A stretch of 32,293 nt of DNA from a virus. Each line of letters begins with the position of its first letter. Position 1 is the stretch's first letter. The position numbers and the translations under genes are program-made. Below are positions 8,042-14,710 of the stretch, in pieces. The stretch is from the IMG/VR virus record IMGVR_UViG_3300011416_000027, positions 1-32,293 of that record; one strand, written 5' to 3'. Under the pieces are notes generated by a model that saw nothing but the letters and a program-made list of their open reading frames with translations, was not told the DNA's origin and did not search any database.

Positions 8042-8722
8042 TTATCCATAAATAATCACTTTATTATTTTGCTCCAGTGCCGGCACTAACCGGGTCCATA
8101 CATACCGGAAATTATCTATAACAATCGTGTCATCGAATACCTGGTCGGGCATCGTGCCGCTGTTGGCCATCGAATTAAACCAGGTTGTTTTTTCACTGAA
8201 GGTGTCCGGGTATTTCAGCACCAAATAATTGCCCACACTGGCCGCAGTATAATCGGCATTGATATTACCAGTGAGCGCGAAATCCGCCTGCCGCTGGTAA
8301 GTAAAGGCTTCGACATTGCCCGCATCAAACGGCGTAAGGCTCCAGCCCCAGTAAACAGTAGATCCCGTTACCGGCGGCGGTATGTAAGGCTCCGCACCCT
8401 CGTTTGTTGTGTAAGTATCCATTATCAAAAAATTAACCCGGCCTTCCGCCTCGCGGGTAATGCTGTTTACAATTAAAACATTCCCTAAATAAACAACCTC
8501 GTCGGTATTGAACAGCGGCCGCGAAACTTCCGCGCGTACCGTTATGCGAAATGTCTTTGAATAATTGATCTGCGCCTGGTCGAGTGATCTATTCCCCGCC
8601 GTCGGTTCCACCTTCGCCCACAATTGCCACGATAGTACAGGCGCCGCAATATTGCCGCCATAAGAATTTTGTTGAAATTCATAACGGTTAATAGTTATGC
8701 GGCGATTAAATTCAGCTATCAT
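8042..8722 (-). CDS. Head-tail joining protein (SPP1 gp16-like) with extra domain
   Basis: Residues 1-110 fit the phage head-tail joining family: an N-terminal NRRITINRYEF strand, WAKVEPTAGNRSLDQAQINY, TFRITVRAE and a C-terminal GNVLIVNSITREAEGRVNFL. After residue about 115 (PPPVTGSTVYWGWSLTPFD) a second domain of about 110 residues follows. It has a YWG start, a central YLVLKYPDTF and a final NNKVIIYG. This is the look of a small beta domain found on other phage tail and collar proteins. An exposed neck appendage is inferred. Confidence 0.8.
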   Translation of the reverse strand: MIAEFNRRITINRYEFQQNSYGGNIAAPVLSWQLWAKVEPTAGNRSLDQAQINYSKTFRITVRAEVSRPLFNTDEVVYLGNVLIVNSITREAEGRVNFLIMDTYTTNEGAEPYIPPPVTGSTVYWGWSLTPFDAGNVEAFTYQRQADFALTGNINADYTAASVGNYLVLKYPDTFSEKTTWFNSMANSGTMPDQVFDDTIVIDNFRYVWTRLVPALEQNNKVIIYG

Positions 8723-8730
8723 TTTAATTG

Positions 8731-8820
8731 TATCTTTGGTGTGTCTTATATGGGTTCACAAATGTTAATAAGGGGTTTAAAATTCTCGCCGCCGCGTTTT
8801 TACGTAGCGGCTTTTTTTCT
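8731..8820 (+). ncRNA. Possible small plus-strand transcript
   Basis: A perfect Bacteroidetes -7 box (TATCTTTG, 8731-8738) is followed at 8791-8818 by a hairpin (GCCGC...GCGGC) and a run of seven T on the plus strand. Together they could make an RNA of roughly 70-80 nt, antisense to nothing coding and opposed to the operon. No convincing -33 box is seen, so this is a weak prediction. Confidence 0.3.
8791..8818 (+). terminator. Plus-oriented hairpin with T7 run
   Basis: GCCGC and GCGGC pair around an 11-nt loop (8791-8811), followed by seven T. The T-run is on the plus strand only, so it would stop transcription opposing the phage operon. Confidence 0.6.
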
Positions 8821-8823
8821 TTG

Positions 8824-8899
8824 GGTATTAGATATTTGATATTGGATATTTTTTTTATCCGCGCAATATCTAATATCGAATATCCAATATCCAATATCC
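8824..8899. repeat. AT-rich GATATT repeat, copy 4, as large inverted repeat
   Basis: GATATT units at 8824-8850 are followed by AATATC units at 8865-8899. The two blocks are approximate reverse complements and could fold into a long imperfect hairpin with a GC-containing loop. The right arm ends beside the stop of the gp6-like gene. Confidence 0.75.
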
Positions 8900-9411
8900 T
8901 ACGTCACCCTGCGGTGCGGCTTCAACTGCCTCATCACTTCCGGCGACAGGCTGCTGGTCGCGTCGGTATCATCGCCGCGGTGCTCATACTGCCAGGCGGT
9001 TTGCTTCAGTATCGCCGTTTTAAAATGCCGCGGAAGATTGCCGTTAAACCCGGCTTCATACACCACTTTTATTTCCGTGATAGGATCTATTGCCTTAAAG
9101 CTTTCGTATTTCATAATAAAACTTTCGATCACGGTCACGCCATCAATAGAGGTCACGGCGGTAACTTCTTTTACAGGCCCATAAGGCAATCGCATCTCTT
9201 CCAGGCCTATCTGCAAAAAGGCCGTTACGGTGCGCTCAATAAGGGAAATGTTTAAGTAGGCTTCACAGTCCTGCCGGGCCGTGGTAATAAGCTCCGTTAA
9301 TAGCGCATCATCGTCGGTAACATCAATCTTTAGCCAGCCCTTTACATCGAGCAGCGTAACCGGTTCGGCGCCTTCATTGGTGAATGTGGTATCTAATACA
9401 AGGTTATCCAT
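8899..9411 (-). CDS. Head-tail connector protein, HK97 gp6-like (170 aa)
   Basis: The protein has the usual plan of gp6-like connectors: TLLDVKGWLKIDVTDDDALL near residues 18-37, a helix with ARQDCEAYLNISLIERT, and a C-terminal helix LPRHFKTAILKQTAWQYEHR. Connectors of this type form a ring beneath the portal. It is the first of the connector genes in transcription order after the glycosyltransferase, and its ATG overlaps that gene's stop by 8 nt. Confidence 0.88.
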   Translation of the reverse strand: MDNLVLDTTFTNEGAEPVTLLDVKGWLKIDVTDDDALLTELITTARQDCEAYLNISLIERTVTAFLQIGLEEMRLPYGPVKEVTAVTSIDGVTVIESFIMKYESFKAIDPITEIKVVYEAGFNGNLPRHFKTAILKQTAWQYEHRGDDTDATSSLSPEVMRQLKPHRRVT

Positions 9412-10498
9412 TAGCTAATTTTTTTTTATGCGACCGCTTTACAGTGCCGGGCTTTTCAATAACCTTTTTTTCTTTGCCAGGAAACACTTCGTGTTTCTCC
9501 TTTACGGGTTCAATGATTTGTTTTTCCAGTGGGGTGTGCAGTGCTTCAATATAGGCCTTGCCCGTTTCCATAAATTGTAATAATGTTTTTAAATTATTGT
9601 ATTTGTTGCGCTTCTTGCCGCGCCTTACAGCCAACGCATACGTTGGCTCTACGTTTAACGATTCAATTGCATTGCGGTAGCCCGCCACATCCTGCCCCGT
9701 TACATATATCGCCGCATCGCCGCAATTTTCGCGCAGGCCCGGCGTATCGGAACAAATAACGGGTATGCCTGAAGCCATCGCTTCCGAGGCCACCATTCCC
9801 CAGGATTCATATACCGAAGGCATTATTAAGATCCGGGTGCGGTCGTATATGGTTTTCATATCCGCCTGTGTGGGCATAAACTGTATGTTTCGCGTCTGCG
9901 GGTTCTCAATTATCTGCGTCCCATAGCCGCCATGCACCCCCATAAAGCGCGTGCCGGGCATCGCTGGCGCTAACTGCCGCGCCATAAACCCGCCGCCTTT
10001 TTCATACGTGCAATTAACCAGCGTTACGTATTCATTGTAAAAATGGTCGGTGTCATTATTCCAGTGATCCGTATCAATAGGCGGGCGGCATACAATAAAG
10101 GGTAGAGACAACGCATGCGTTGTCTTTATCTCATCCCGTAAGGCCACGCTGTTATAAATAACAAAGTTTTGCGGTGGCGCCTGTAACAAGGCTTCCGGCA
10201 GCATATTGTTATGAAGCAAATGGTAAACGGGTTTGTTATGAAACCACCCTAAATTTATCGCGGCATCCTCATTGAGTAAATGCGTTATTACCTTATCGGC
10301 CCACTGATACCGCGCGGCGATATTGCGCTGGTTACTTATTACCTTAATGCCTTCAAAAGTGTATTCGTGATCCTCGTCAATGCTTACGATAACATCGTGC
10401 CCGTTATCCTGTAAGTAAATGGCTATCTCATGCAAAAACTTTTCCGCCCCGGCTAAAGTGCGGGGTAAATAGTAGTGTGCATGGATAAAGATTTTCAT
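9404..10498 (-). CDS. GT4-type glycosyltransferase (364 aa)
   Basis: It is a GT-B fold glycosyltransferase. The N-terminal Rossmann half starts MKIFIHAHYYLPRTLAGAEK. The C-terminal nucleotide-sugar half carries the E-x7-E motif in YESWGMVASEAMASGIPVI. ATG 10498 is chosen because it overlaps the previous stop (ATGA); an upstream extension is less likely. Two palindromic coding repeats lie inside it, near residues 125-131 and 284-290. It sits between head and tail genes in the late operon, so glycosylation of a virion protein is plausible but inferred. The acceptor and sugar are unknown. Confidence 0.88.
   Translation of the reverse strand: MKIFIHAHYYLPRTLAGAEKFLHEIAIYLQDNGHDVIVSIDEDHEYTFEGIKVISNQRNIAARYQWADKVITHLLNEDAAINLGWFHNKPVYHLLHNNMLPEALLQAPPQNFVIYNSVALRDEIKTTHALSLPFIVCRPPIDTDHWNNDTDHFYNEYVTLVNCTYEKGGGFMARQLAPAMPGTRFMGVHGGYGTQIIENPQTRNIQFMPTQADMKTIYDRTRILIMPSVYESWGMVASEAMASGIPVICSDTPGLRENCGDAAIYVTGQDVAGYRNAIESLNVEPTYALAVRRGKKRNKYNNLKTLLQFMETGKAYIEALHTPLEKQIIEPVKEKHEVFPGKEKKVIEKPGTVKRSHKKKLANG
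9629..9648. repeat. Coding palindrome, copy a (imperfect)
   Basis: AGCCAACGCATACGTTGGCT has 8-bp perfect arms and one mismatched pair beside the centre. On the minus strand it encodes VEPTYALAV in the glycosyltransferase. CTAC follows it on the plus strand, as with copy c. Confidence 0.85.
10106..10125. repeat. Coding palindrome, copy b (perfect 20 bp)
   Basis: AGACAACGCATGCGTTGTCT reads identically on both strands. It encodes IKTTHALSL in the glycosyltransferase, near residues 125-131, in the same phase as the other copies. Its GTAG flank is on the opposite side, as if inserted in the other orientation. Confidence 0.92.
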
Positions 10499-10743
10499 TT
10501 GTTGTTCCTTATTATAAAAAACCCTGTCAATAAAACCGCCGCGCTTATCACGTACCAAACCAGCGGCTTTAAACTGTATTCTGAAGCATGTGTTATTCTT
10601 ACTGTTCTGTTATGGTACGTCACCCCGCTATCAATATGCATGCTGTCGCGCGTTACTATCGTGCTGTCAATCGTTCCGCCCGGTCGCCTTATTACGGCAC
10701 AGGAGGCGAATAATAACAGCACTATTACAATTAATTTTTTCAA
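10495..10743 (-). CDS. Small lipoprotein with C-terminal TM, u-spanin candidate (82 aa)
   Basis: The N-terminus MKKLIVIVLLLFASC is a lipoprotein signal with a lipobox (LFASC, Cys15). The C-terminus has one membrane segment at about residues 61-78 (LVWYVISAAVLLTGFFII) followed by RNNK. A lipid anchor at one end and a membrane span at the other is the architecture of unimolecular spanins such as T1 gp11, which fuse inner and outer membrane in the last step of lysis. It is shorter than T1 gp11. No endolysin is next to it, so this is a moderate inference. The start overlaps the DUF3820 gene by 4 nt. Confidence 0.6.
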   Translation of the reverse strand: MKKLIVIVLLLFASCAVIRRPGGTIDSTIVTRDSMHIDSGVTYHNRTVRITHASEYSLKPLVWYVISAAVLLTGFFIIRNNK

Positions 10744-10970
10744 TCATCTTTATTAATTTGATCCACCAACCTTTTAACTATTTCCGTTTTGCGCTTTTCG
10801 TGTTGCAATTGCTCGCGCAATTGCGCTTCATGCTCCATCAGGTATATAAGCAGATCGCGCCGCCTGCCCCATCGCCTGTTATCGAATATCCAAAGCAGGT
10901 AATTAGCGGGTATATCCGCCATCCTTTTGCCCTGGTGTTTGCCCGTGGGCATTATGCTATGTTCATTCAT
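10740..10970 (-). CDS. DUF3820 family protein (76 aa)
   Basis: The conserved core is PTGKHQGKRMADIPANYLLW, the 'M-P-x-G-K-y-k-G-k ... dlP.-YL-x-W' pattern of DUF3820. These small proteins are common in phages and their function is not established. The C-terminal third is a charged helix (HEAQLREQLQHEKRKTEIVK). The ATG at 10970 is preferred; it overlaps the methyltransferase end by 8 nt. An earlier ATG at 10982 is possible. Confidence 0.75.
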   Translation of the reverse strand: MNEHSIMPTGKHQGKRMADIPANYLLWIFDNRRWGRRRDLLIYLMEHEAQLREQLQHEKRKTEIVKRLVDQINKDD

Positions 10971-11532
10971 TATGTAGGACACTGTTCGTAAATTTTGCGA
11001 CGGTCATCTTTTGGTTAAACTGGTCCTTTATATGCCCGTCCTTTAGTATTACAAAACCCATTCGCATGAAGTCCAATGGCTCGTAAAAGGCGCGGTGTGT
11101 CTCTAACTCGTTGCCGTATTCCGCCTTTTGCGGCACCCATTCGCCGGGAGTGCTAATTAGCAGGATACCGCCGGGTGTTAAGTGCTTTACCAGTTCAATT
11201 ACTATCTCAAAGCCTTCGGCCCGGCTCATGTGCTCTATAACGTCCAAAAACAATATGCAATCGTATAAAGAGCTTCGCGCGTAGTCCTCTAAATGTGCCC
11301 TTATGGGCCGCACCCAAACCATGTTATAATGCCGCCAGTTGGCATTTTTATAATCTACAAATGGTTCTATGCCTTCGAGCTTCGTTTTTTCACCGACGCC
11401 CATATCTACGTACTGCCTCACCACTGCGCCATAAAACCCGCTGCCGCAGCCTACATCCAAAACGGTCGCCGGGTTGCGGCTGTTTAACTCGCAGGCGATA
11501 AGGGAAACGATTGAGAAACTGGAAATTGGCAT
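10963..11532 (-). CDS. Class I SAM-dependent methyltransferase (189 aa)
   Basis: Motif I is VLDVGCGSGFYG at residues 24-35, followed by LEGIEPF and the post-motif LFLDVIEHM, then LTPGGILLISTPG. This is the profile of small-molecule or protein/sugar methyltransferases of the Methyltransf_11/23 type, not of a DNA methyltransferase (no DPPY/NPPY). The start is set at ATG 11532. The longer reading frame would run through a terminator hairpin at 11537-11565. With the nearby glycosyltransferase it may modify a virion or surface glycan; the target is unknown. Confidence 0.82.
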   Translation of the reverse strand: MPISSFSIVSLIACELNSRNPATVLDVGCGSGFYGAVVRQYVDMGVGEKTKLEGIEPFVDYKNANWRHYNMVWVRPIRAHLEDYARSSLYDCILFLDVIEHMSRAEGFEIVIELVKHLTPGGILLISTPGEWVPQKAEYGNELETHRAFYEPLDFMRMGFVILKDGHIKDQFNQKMTVAKFTNSVLHNE

Positions 11533-11536
11533 ATTG

Positions 11537-11565
11537 AAAAACGCCCGACCGATCAGGGCCGGGCG
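11537..11565 (-). terminator. Rho-independent terminator after capsid gene
   Basis: On the minus strand CGCCCG pairs with CGGGCG around a GC-rich loop, followed by TTTTT. It lies between the capsid stop (11591) and the methyltransferase ATG (11532). It would cut expression of downstream genes relative to capsid. Confidence 0.8.
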
Positions 11566-11590
11566 CTCCATAATAAAAATTAAAAAAACA

Positions 11591-12817
11591 CTAAGCGAAA
11601 ATGAACGCGCCAGGCTGCTCAACTACAAGGACCTCACGTGCTTCCACGCGCACGGTAATCATGTTTTTGATCACATTATCTTGATCCTGTTCGAAGAATT
11701 CAACTTTAAGCGTATCAGCCACGGCTATCGCCGCCTGTGTAAAGTCGCCGACAATGGTCTTACCGGTTGCCACCCAATTGGCTGGCCTTACGGGTATGCC
11801 GGCAATGCGGATCGTGCCATCAGGAGCAGCAACAACGCCACCCGGTAAAGTGTAACCGGCTGCGCTCGTGCTCTTCAGCAAGGTCGCCCACTGCGCAAAC
11901 GTAGTGATGATTGCATTGGCCGCGAAATTGGCGGCGCCCAGGTTGGCGATATAATCAATCAGCTTCTCCGCATACGTAGCGCCCGGTGCGGTGGTGCTGC
12001 CCGTTGCAACAGCGGTGAGGTCGGTGTAAAACTGTAAGTTTTCGGCCTTGTAGAATTCGCGTAAAAGAATGCGCGGCAGCCATGTTTGTAAGAATTGTAA
12101 GTCCTGAAGCATTTGCTTACTCACGCGGGCATAACCGGCAATGTAATCGGCGGTATAATTCACCATAGTGAACTTGGCCTCAATCTGCGGTTTTGCGGTG
12201 TTTTCTGTTGGCACCCTGCTTGCGCTGCCTGTAGGCGCGGTTTCACGCGGCAAAACAATAAGCCCGGTGCTGGTTTGCACTATTTCCACCAGGTCGCGGA
12301 AGTTGAATATTTGATTGGGTAATATAGCGGGCTGCAACTGCTGGCGGGCCATGCTGCCGGTAATACTGCCGGTGGTGGTCATGTCGCCTTTGATATTGAA
12401 CGCCTGTGAATATCCTGTGCGCACCTGCTTAATGGCGGAATGGTTTTCCTGAAGCACGCTTTTAAGCTGCCCGGCAAATCCGCCGCCGTACTCATCAGGC
12501 AAATAAATGGTATTGGCTTTTTTTATCAGGTCATCGAGTGCCTTTTGGTTGGCCTCATCGCGCGTATCCTTTGTGGCCTGCCAGTCGGCAAAGGCTTTTT
12601 GCGAGGCTTCAAAATCGGTTTTCATTTTATCCTGTTCGGCCTTTATTTCGTCGGCCGATTTCTGAATTTTCTTAATGCCGTCCTCAGTGGGTTTCAGCAT
12701 ATTTTTAAGGTCCTCATCGCCGTCGGGTGCATCGGATTTATAACAGGCGAAACCAAAGCGGGTAACCCTGCCGGGCAATTTTGCCAGGTGCGCAGGGGCG
12801 AAAAATGTTTTTTTCAT
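11591..12817 (-). CDS. Major capsid protein, HK97 fold (408 aa)
   Basis: The N-terminal third (residues about 35-105) is a long charged coiled coil (DGIKKIQKSADEIKAEQDKM), the delta/scaffold domain normally removed by the prohead protease. The fold proper begins about residue 105, with the helix and E-loop region (KTSTGLIVLPRETAPT-like stretch). A typical C-terminal AIAVADTLKVEFFEQDQDNV is followed by TVRVEAREVLVVEQPGAF. The gene follows the protease directly and precedes a strong terminator. About 300 residues would remain after cleavage, the usual size. Confidence 0.95.
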   Translation of the reverse strand: MKKTFFAPAHLAKLPGRVTRFGFACYKSDAPDGDEDLKNMLKPTEDGIKKIQKSADEIKAEQDKMKTDFEASQKAFADWQATKDTRDEANQKALDDLIKKANTIYLPDEYGGGFAGQLKSVLQENHSAIKQVRTGYSQAFNIKGDMTTTGSITGSMARQQLQPAILPNQIFNFRDLVEIVQTSTGLIVLPRETAPTGSASRVPTENTAKPQIEAKFTMVNYTADYIAGYARVSKQMLQDLQFLQTWLPRILLREFYKAENLQFYTDLTAVATGSTTAPGATYAEKLIDYIANLGAANFAANAIITTFAQWATLLKSTSAAGYTLPGGVVAAPDGTIRIAGIPVRPANWVATGKTIVGDFTQAAIAVADTLKVEFFEQDQDNVIKNMITVRVEAREVLVVEQPGAFIFA

Positions 12818-12822
12818 TTTTG

Positions 12823-13566
12823 TCAGTTGTGAATGAATAATGAATTTAGACGCGTTGCAATTACTTCCGCCTTGCGTTTGTTATCCGGCGGGGTGGCTGC
12901 ACCTGGAGCCGGTCCCGTGGTTTCGTTTGAAAGAGAAATTATTGCTTGAAAAAGTTGTTTATTGTAGAGTAATAAGCTTTCAATTGTTTCGTCGCAAATA
13001 TCCGCGGCGGCGCAAAAGCGCTCAATTGCGGCATGCTTTAGTAAAAGGGTTTCGGTCATCGTCTTACCGGCCTTTTGCTTAAGGCCCGTTAAGGGTGTTT
13101 CTGAATTAGCACCCCAGCCGGTGAGCGATGAGCCTTCCCAAAGTTGCAAAGAAGTTAAAAGGGTAACGTCTTTATTCGTGGCTTCCGGCTTTGAATCTAA
13201 TACCTTATAGCCTATTGAATGTTCCGTGATAAGATCCGATTCTACCATCTTTATAAACTCTTTCCCCGCGGTATGATTGCCCACCTTGCTTTCGTAATAA
13301 AGCCCGGTAGCATCTTCTTTTAGTACCATTATTTTACCGAGCGGCTGCTCAGGCCGGTGATTAAGTAAGTGCTTAATCCGTGGCTGTTTGCTGTCCGGGC
13401 CGCGGTCTATTATCGTCTTTGCAAAGGCGCCCGGCATCACTATGTCGCCATCCGAATCCACATTGCCGAAGGCGGAAAAATAGCCGGTAACAATGCCCGT
13501 TTTCAGGTCGGCATCTTTAAAGCTGGCCGGAATTACAGCGGTTTTGTAATTGTATATATTTTCCAT
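12823..13566 (-). CDS. Prohead protease, HK97 family (247 aa)
   Basis: This serine protease matures the prohead by removing the capsid delta domain. The motifs are GYFSAFGNVDSDGDIVMPGA (residues 28-47), His70 in HLLNHRPEQPLG and Ser117 in EHSIGY, the expected catalytic His and Ser. The C-terminal part beyond about residue 165 is helical and hydrophilic, in line with a self-cleaved tail. ATG 13566 is chosen over a TTG at 13620, because a promoter box lies just upstream of 13620. The coding block here has its own promoter, separated from the packaging genes by an opposed cassette. Confidence 0.92.
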   Translation of the reverse strand: MENIYNYKTAVIPASFKDADLKTGIVTGYFSAFGNVDSDGDIVMPGAFAKTIIDRGPDSKQPRIKHLLNHRPEQPLGKIMVLKEDATGLYYESKVGNHTAGKEFIKMVESDLITEHSIGYKVLDSKPEATNKDVTLLTSLQLWEGSSLTGWGANSETPLTGLKQKAGKTMTETLLLKHAAIERFCAAADICDETIESLLLYNKQLFQAIISLSNETTGPAPGAATPPDNKRKAEVIATRLNSLFIHN

Positions 13567-13593
13567 GCGGGGGAAAGGCCGTTTTTGAACGTG

Positions 13594-13609
13594 TCCGCCT
13601 ACCGGCGGA
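13594..13609. repeat. GC-rich inverted repeat (6-bp arms)
   Basis: TCCGCC-TACC-GGCGGA lies in the leader of the protease gene and is similar to the repeat at 3722-3737. It has no T-run. Confidence 0.55.
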
Positions 13610-13617
13610 AGGCATTT

Positions 13618-13625
13618 CAAAATTA
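13618..13625 (-). promoter_or_regulatory. Bacteroidetes -7 box (TAATTTTG) for protease/capsid operon
   Basis: On the minus strand TAATTTTG matches TAnnTTTG. It is part of a 16-base sequence (ATTTGTACTAATTTTG) repeated exactly on the plus strand at the cI promoter (29922-29937). It would start the protease-capsid transcript, about 45-55 bases from the ATG. An inverted repeat (TTAGTAC-N6-GTACTAA, 13623-13642) overlaps it and may be an operator. Confidence 0.65.
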
Positions 13626-13670
13626 GTACAAATAAGTACTAAAAGCACTAATTTATTAAAAGGCACTTAA

Positions 13671-13700
13671 ATGGTAAGATATATTTTACCATGTGGTAAA
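13671..13700. promoter_or_regulatory. Overlapping inverted repeats, possible operator
   Basis: ATGGTAA (13671-13677) pairs with TTACCAT (13686-13692). TTTACCA (13685-13691) pairs with TGGTAAA (13694-13700). The three half-sites lie just upstream of a near-match -7 box (TTACTTTG, 13708-13715) and of the plus-strand cassette start, as expected for a repressor target. Confidence 0.5.
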
Positions 13701-13735
13701 GTATTATTTACTTTGTGGAACAATAGCAGAAAGAT

Positions 13736-13975
13736 ATGAAAACGAATAAGGGGAAAATAGTGATCGAAAAAATAAACTACTTCGGCGGTGAAGATTTTAA
13801 CGCGAAAGCACTTTACAGAAAAAACGGGAAGCTTTATTTGTGTCATATCCATATTGATTTTTTCAACCTAAAAATTTATGCCGAACGCCAACAACCAAAA
13901 GAATGTAAAGTTTTGACCGGGTTTGAGGCTGCCGTCAATGCCTATGCAAAAGAAACAAACTGGTTGTTCGCTTAA
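13736..13975 (+). CDS. Hypothetical protein, plus-strand cassette (79 aa)
   Basis: This is the first gene of a four-gene block facing the opposite way to the head genes. No family is recognised. It is a small mixed alpha/beta protein with a basic N-terminus (MKTNKGKIVIEKINYFGGED) and a KECKVLTGFEAAVNAYAKE C-terminus. It ends two bases before the next start, so the genes are an operon. An operator-like inverted repeat lies upstream. Opposite orientation, own promoter and terminator fit a moron (an accessory gene expressed from the prophage), which is an inference. Confidence 0.7.
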   Translation: MKTNKGKIVIEKINYFGGEDFNAKALYRKNGKLYLCHIHIDFFNLKIYAERQQPKECKVLTGFEAAVNAYAKETNWLFA

Positions 13976-13977
13976 AT

Positions 13978-14247
13978 ATGAAAACACTTTTAGAAATATT
14001 TTACAAGGATTTAGATAACGAGCCAAACATCTTAAACATTGAGCCAATGAAGGATATTTTAAAGCCCCTTAATGCCCGCGTATTCTTTACGCTGTATTGC
14101 CCGCAGGTCGGCAATTACACCCACAAAATGAGGGGCAGGGACGGCCACGGCAGGCCTTTACAGTTCACGCCGGAAGATAAACAACTCATTGCGGCGGCGC
14201 TAAAGCAAATGGCCGCGGAAATTAGTAAACAATTAAAAAACATATAG
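13978..14247 (+). CDS. Hypothetical protein, plus-strand cassette (89 aa)
   Basis: No family is recognised. The protein has a central GNYTHKMRGRDGHGRPLQFT segment, Gly/Arg/His-rich, followed by a C-terminal amphipathic helix (DKQLIAAALKQMAAEISKQL). It is cytosolic by composition, with no signal or membrane segment. It is two bases downstream of the preceding gene and one base upstream of the secreted-protein gene. Confidence 0.65.
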   Translation: MKTLLEIFYKDLDNEPNILNIEPMKDILKPLNARVFFTLYCPQVGNYTHKMRGRDGHGRPLQFTPEDKQLIAAALKQMAAEISKQLKNI

Positions 14248-14248
14248 T

Positions 14249-14659
14249 ATGAAAAAATCAATCCTTGCCCTCGCGATTGCAGTGTCTTTAACTTTTAGCG
14301 CATCAGCGCAAACATGGCCGAAACCACAATTAACTAAAGCCTCTGCCGCTTATGGTAAGTGGATAAATATGGAAGGCGTTACCATGAAACTAAATAAGCT
14401 CTCCCCCGTAGCAATCAAAGAAGCGGTTACAGAAGTAAAGGAACTGCTTAAATTAATTGATGCGGATTATTATTCGCCGACAGTTGATAACTCCCTTTTC
14501 TATTTAAACGAAACGGAAGAGGATTACGCTAAATTCTATGTAAATGCCTCAATTGACTTTTCAAAGGTTGAAAAAGCATGGAAGGGGCTTTATAATGGTA
14601 AGCAATATCTGATAACATTGGCTACTACCAAAGAAACTATTTCAATTTGCTTTCGATAA
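14249..14659 (+). CDS. Secreted protein with signal peptide (136 aa)
   Basis: MKKSILALAIAVSLTFSASA is a clear Sec signal peptide with cleavage expected after ASA, before QTWPKPQ. The mature part (about 116 aa) is a mixed-charge domain containing TEVKELLKLIDADYYSPTVD and ends in ISICFR. No catalytic motif or lipobox is seen. Export to the periplasm from a phage cassette with its own terminator suggests an accessory function in the lysogen, such as surface change or superinfection exclusion. This is inferred. Confidence 0.75.
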   Translation: MKKSILALAIAVSLTFSASAQTWPKPQLTKASAAYGKWINMEGVTMKLNKLSPVAIKEAVTEVKELLKLIDADYYSPTVDNSLFYLNETEEDYAKFYVNASIDFSKVEKAWKGLYNGKQYLITLATTKETISICFR

Positions 14660-14666
14660 ACAACGT

Positions 14667-14689
14667 AAGCCCCTTAACGGGGCTTTTTT
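14667..14689 (+). terminator. Rho-independent terminator after cassette gene 3
   Basis: GCCCC (14669-14673) pairs with GGGGC (14679-14683), followed by six T. It lies eight bases after the stop of the secreted-protein gene and closes the first part of the plus-strand cassette. Confidence 0.85.
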
Positions 14690-14710
14690 ATTTTCTTTAC
14701 CTTCGCCTTT

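Noticed and set aside
3656-8899. CRISPR array
   Set aside because: The GATATT repeats are in separate gaps with no regular spacers and are not in one array. No array is seen in the window.
8728-9255. Plus-strand frame of 175 aa opposite the gp6-like gene
   Set aside because: It is a shadow of the connector gene and of AT-rich repeat units.
11533-11622. Longer N-terminus for the methyltransferase
   Set aside because: This part reads through the capsid terminator hairpin and has no conserved residues. The ATG at 11532 follows the T-run directly.
13567-13620. Longer N-terminus for the prohead protease from TTG 13620
   Set aside because: The start would lie on or next to the promoter box and adds a GC-palindrome-coded stretch not seen in the family. 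ATG 13566 gives a normal start.
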